Assembly (NCBI RefSeq): GCF_900109915.1
Contig: NZ_FOBU01000002.1
Coordinates: forward strand, 1,505,170 to 1,569,169
Length of the DNA: 64,000 bases
Direction: 5' to 3'
Source of the DNA: Luteibacter sp. UNCMF331Sha3.1
Lineage (GTDB): Bacteria; Pseudomonadota; Gammaproteobacteria; Xanthomonadales; Rhodanobacteraceae
Shown here: positions 63,199-64,000 of the stretch, piece after piece
Layout of the letters: each line of letters begins with the position of its first letter
How positions within the stretch are numbered: the first letter of the stretch is position 1
Notes under the pieces: generated by a model
What the model was told of the DNA's origin: nothing
What the model saw: the letters and a program-made list of their open reading frames with translations, nothing else
The model's database searches: none
Program-made: the position numbers and the translations under genes

Positions 63199-64000
63199 AT
63201 GTTCAATCACAACAAACGTCTGCAGTACACGGTCCGCGTCAGCGAAACCAACCCAGCGCTCGCCAACCTCATGCTCGAACAGTTCGGGGGCCCCCAGGGC
63301 GAGCTAGCGGCCGCCATGAGATATTTCACCCAGGCCCTGGCAGAGGAGGATCCGGGCCGTAAGGACATGCTCCTGGACATCGCGACGGAAGAGTTGAGTC
63401 ATCTCGAAGTCATCGGGTCTATCGTCGCCATGCTCAATCGCGGCGCCAAGGGCCTGCTTGCCGAGACCGTGGACGAACAAGCCGAAATGTTCCGCGCGCT
63501 GCAAGGCGCGGGCAACGACAGCCACGTGACCCAGGTGCTCTACGGTGGCGGCCCGGCGCTCGTGAATTCGGCGGGCGTGCCCTGGAACGCCGGTTACATC
63601 GACTCCATCGGGGAGCCGTCGGCCGACCTACGCTCCAACATCGCGGCGGAAGCACGCGCGAAGATCGTTTACGAACGCCTGATCAACGTGACCGACGATC
63701 CCGGCGTGCGGGACGCTCTCACCTTTCTCATGACGCGTGAAATCGCTCATCAGAAGTCGTTCGAGAAAGCGCTCTATGCCATGGACAAGAGCTTCCCGCC
63801 CGGCAAGCTGCCCGGCGATCCGCGGTTCACCGACACTTACGTCAACGCGTCGCGCGGCGCAGGCGATACGACGGGCCCGTGGTGCGAGGGCAAGGGCTTC
63901 AGCGAGATCATGGTGCCCGACGAAGAAAACCTTCCCGTCGATGGCGGCGACGGCACGGCGCAGGTGAAGATGACTGCCGAAGAGAAGGCGGCGGTGAAGG
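63199..64000 (+). CDS. manganese catalase (3' end outside the window)
   Basis: The first 267 codons of a non-heme catalase are present; no stop is reached. It begins MFNHNKRLQYTVRVSETNPALA. The ferritin-like four-helix core has the di-manganese ligand segments GGPQGELAAAMRYFTQA, DIATEELSHLEVI, AAEARAKIVYERLI and MTREIAHQKSFEKAL. The C-terminal part includes GPWCEGKGFSEI, as usual. It converts hydrogen peroxide to water and oxygen. It fits the general stress character of this end of the window. Confidence 0.93.
   Translation, partial: MFNHNKRLQYTVRVSETNPALANLMLEQFGGPQGELAAAMRYFTQALAEEDPGRKDMLLDIATEELSHLEVIGSIVAMLNRGAKGLLAETVDEQAEMFRALQGAGNDSHVTQVLYGGGPALVNSAGVPWNAGYIDSIGEPSADLRSNIAAEARAKIVYERLINVTDDPGVRDALTFLMTREIAHQKSFEKALYAMDKSFPPGKLPGDPRFTDTYVNASRGAGDTTGPWCEGKGFSEIMVPDEENLPVDGGDGTAQVKMTAEEKAAVK

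Overview
The window is high-GC DNA from a gammaproteobacterium of the Xanthomonadales type. A Luteibacter/Dyella-like member of the Rhodanobacteraceae is the best guess. The evidence is a DUF3247 protein, Clp/CRP-like palindromes, Xanthomonas-style GGDEF/EAL signalling, a REP-like repeat and dense, often overlapping, coding. I saw no rRNA, tRNA, insertion sequence, prophage or CRISPR array. Long antisense reading frames are composition shadows and were left out.

Layout. 0-18.4 kb holds housekeeping and stress genes: the tail of a LuxR-type regulator, an Fe-S photolyase, a dienelactone hydrolase, an MFS pump with a divergent TetR regulator and visible operator palindromes, a KefB/C-like antiporter, a sorbosone-dehydrogenase-like lipoprotein with a DUF2231 membrane protein, a GntA-like N-hydroxylase coupled to a DUF1989 protein, a FrnE-like DsbA protein, a Tat-exported phospholipase C, a histidine kinase with almost no sensor domain, a 967-aa winged-helix/STAND/TPR regulator, and a MocA-like nucleotidyltransferase. 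18.4-29.3 kb is one 3629-aa autotransporter adhesin. It is divergent from a membrane PAS/GGDEF/EAL protein (29.8-32.4 kb). The intergenic space between them carries two CRP/Clp-type palindromes exactly 21 bp apart.

33-55.8 kb is a complete Wzx/Wzy-type exopolysaccharide locus in three blocks. A rightward block encodes Wzc-like tyrosine kinase, pyruvyl transferase, GT4, Wzx, GT2, Wzy, a hexapeptide acyltransferase, a second GT2 and a Tat-exported beta-helix protein. A leftward block encodes the priming phosphosugar transferase, GalE and an O-acyltransferase. A second rightward block looks like a group-4-capsule/yjbEFGH operon: a small Gly-Thr-repeat protein, Wza, Ugd, then YjbF-, YjbG- and YjbH-like proteins. 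Wzb phosphatase and a PAP2 phosphatase close the locus. The wzc-like and wza-like genes are each preceded by a closely related 18-bp palindrome, so the blocks may share a regulator.

56-64 kb holds a MarC protein, a five-gene secreted copper module (small protein, multicopper oxidase, beta-barrel protein, SCO protein, EF-hand protein), an SseB-like protein, an AraC regulator, a small unknown protein, a DUF3247 protein and a manganese catalase that runs off the end. The overall theme is surface attachment, matrix production and envelope stress. The inferred link between adhesin, c-di-GMP turnover and polysaccharide through a Clp-type regulator is the main hypothesis from this window.
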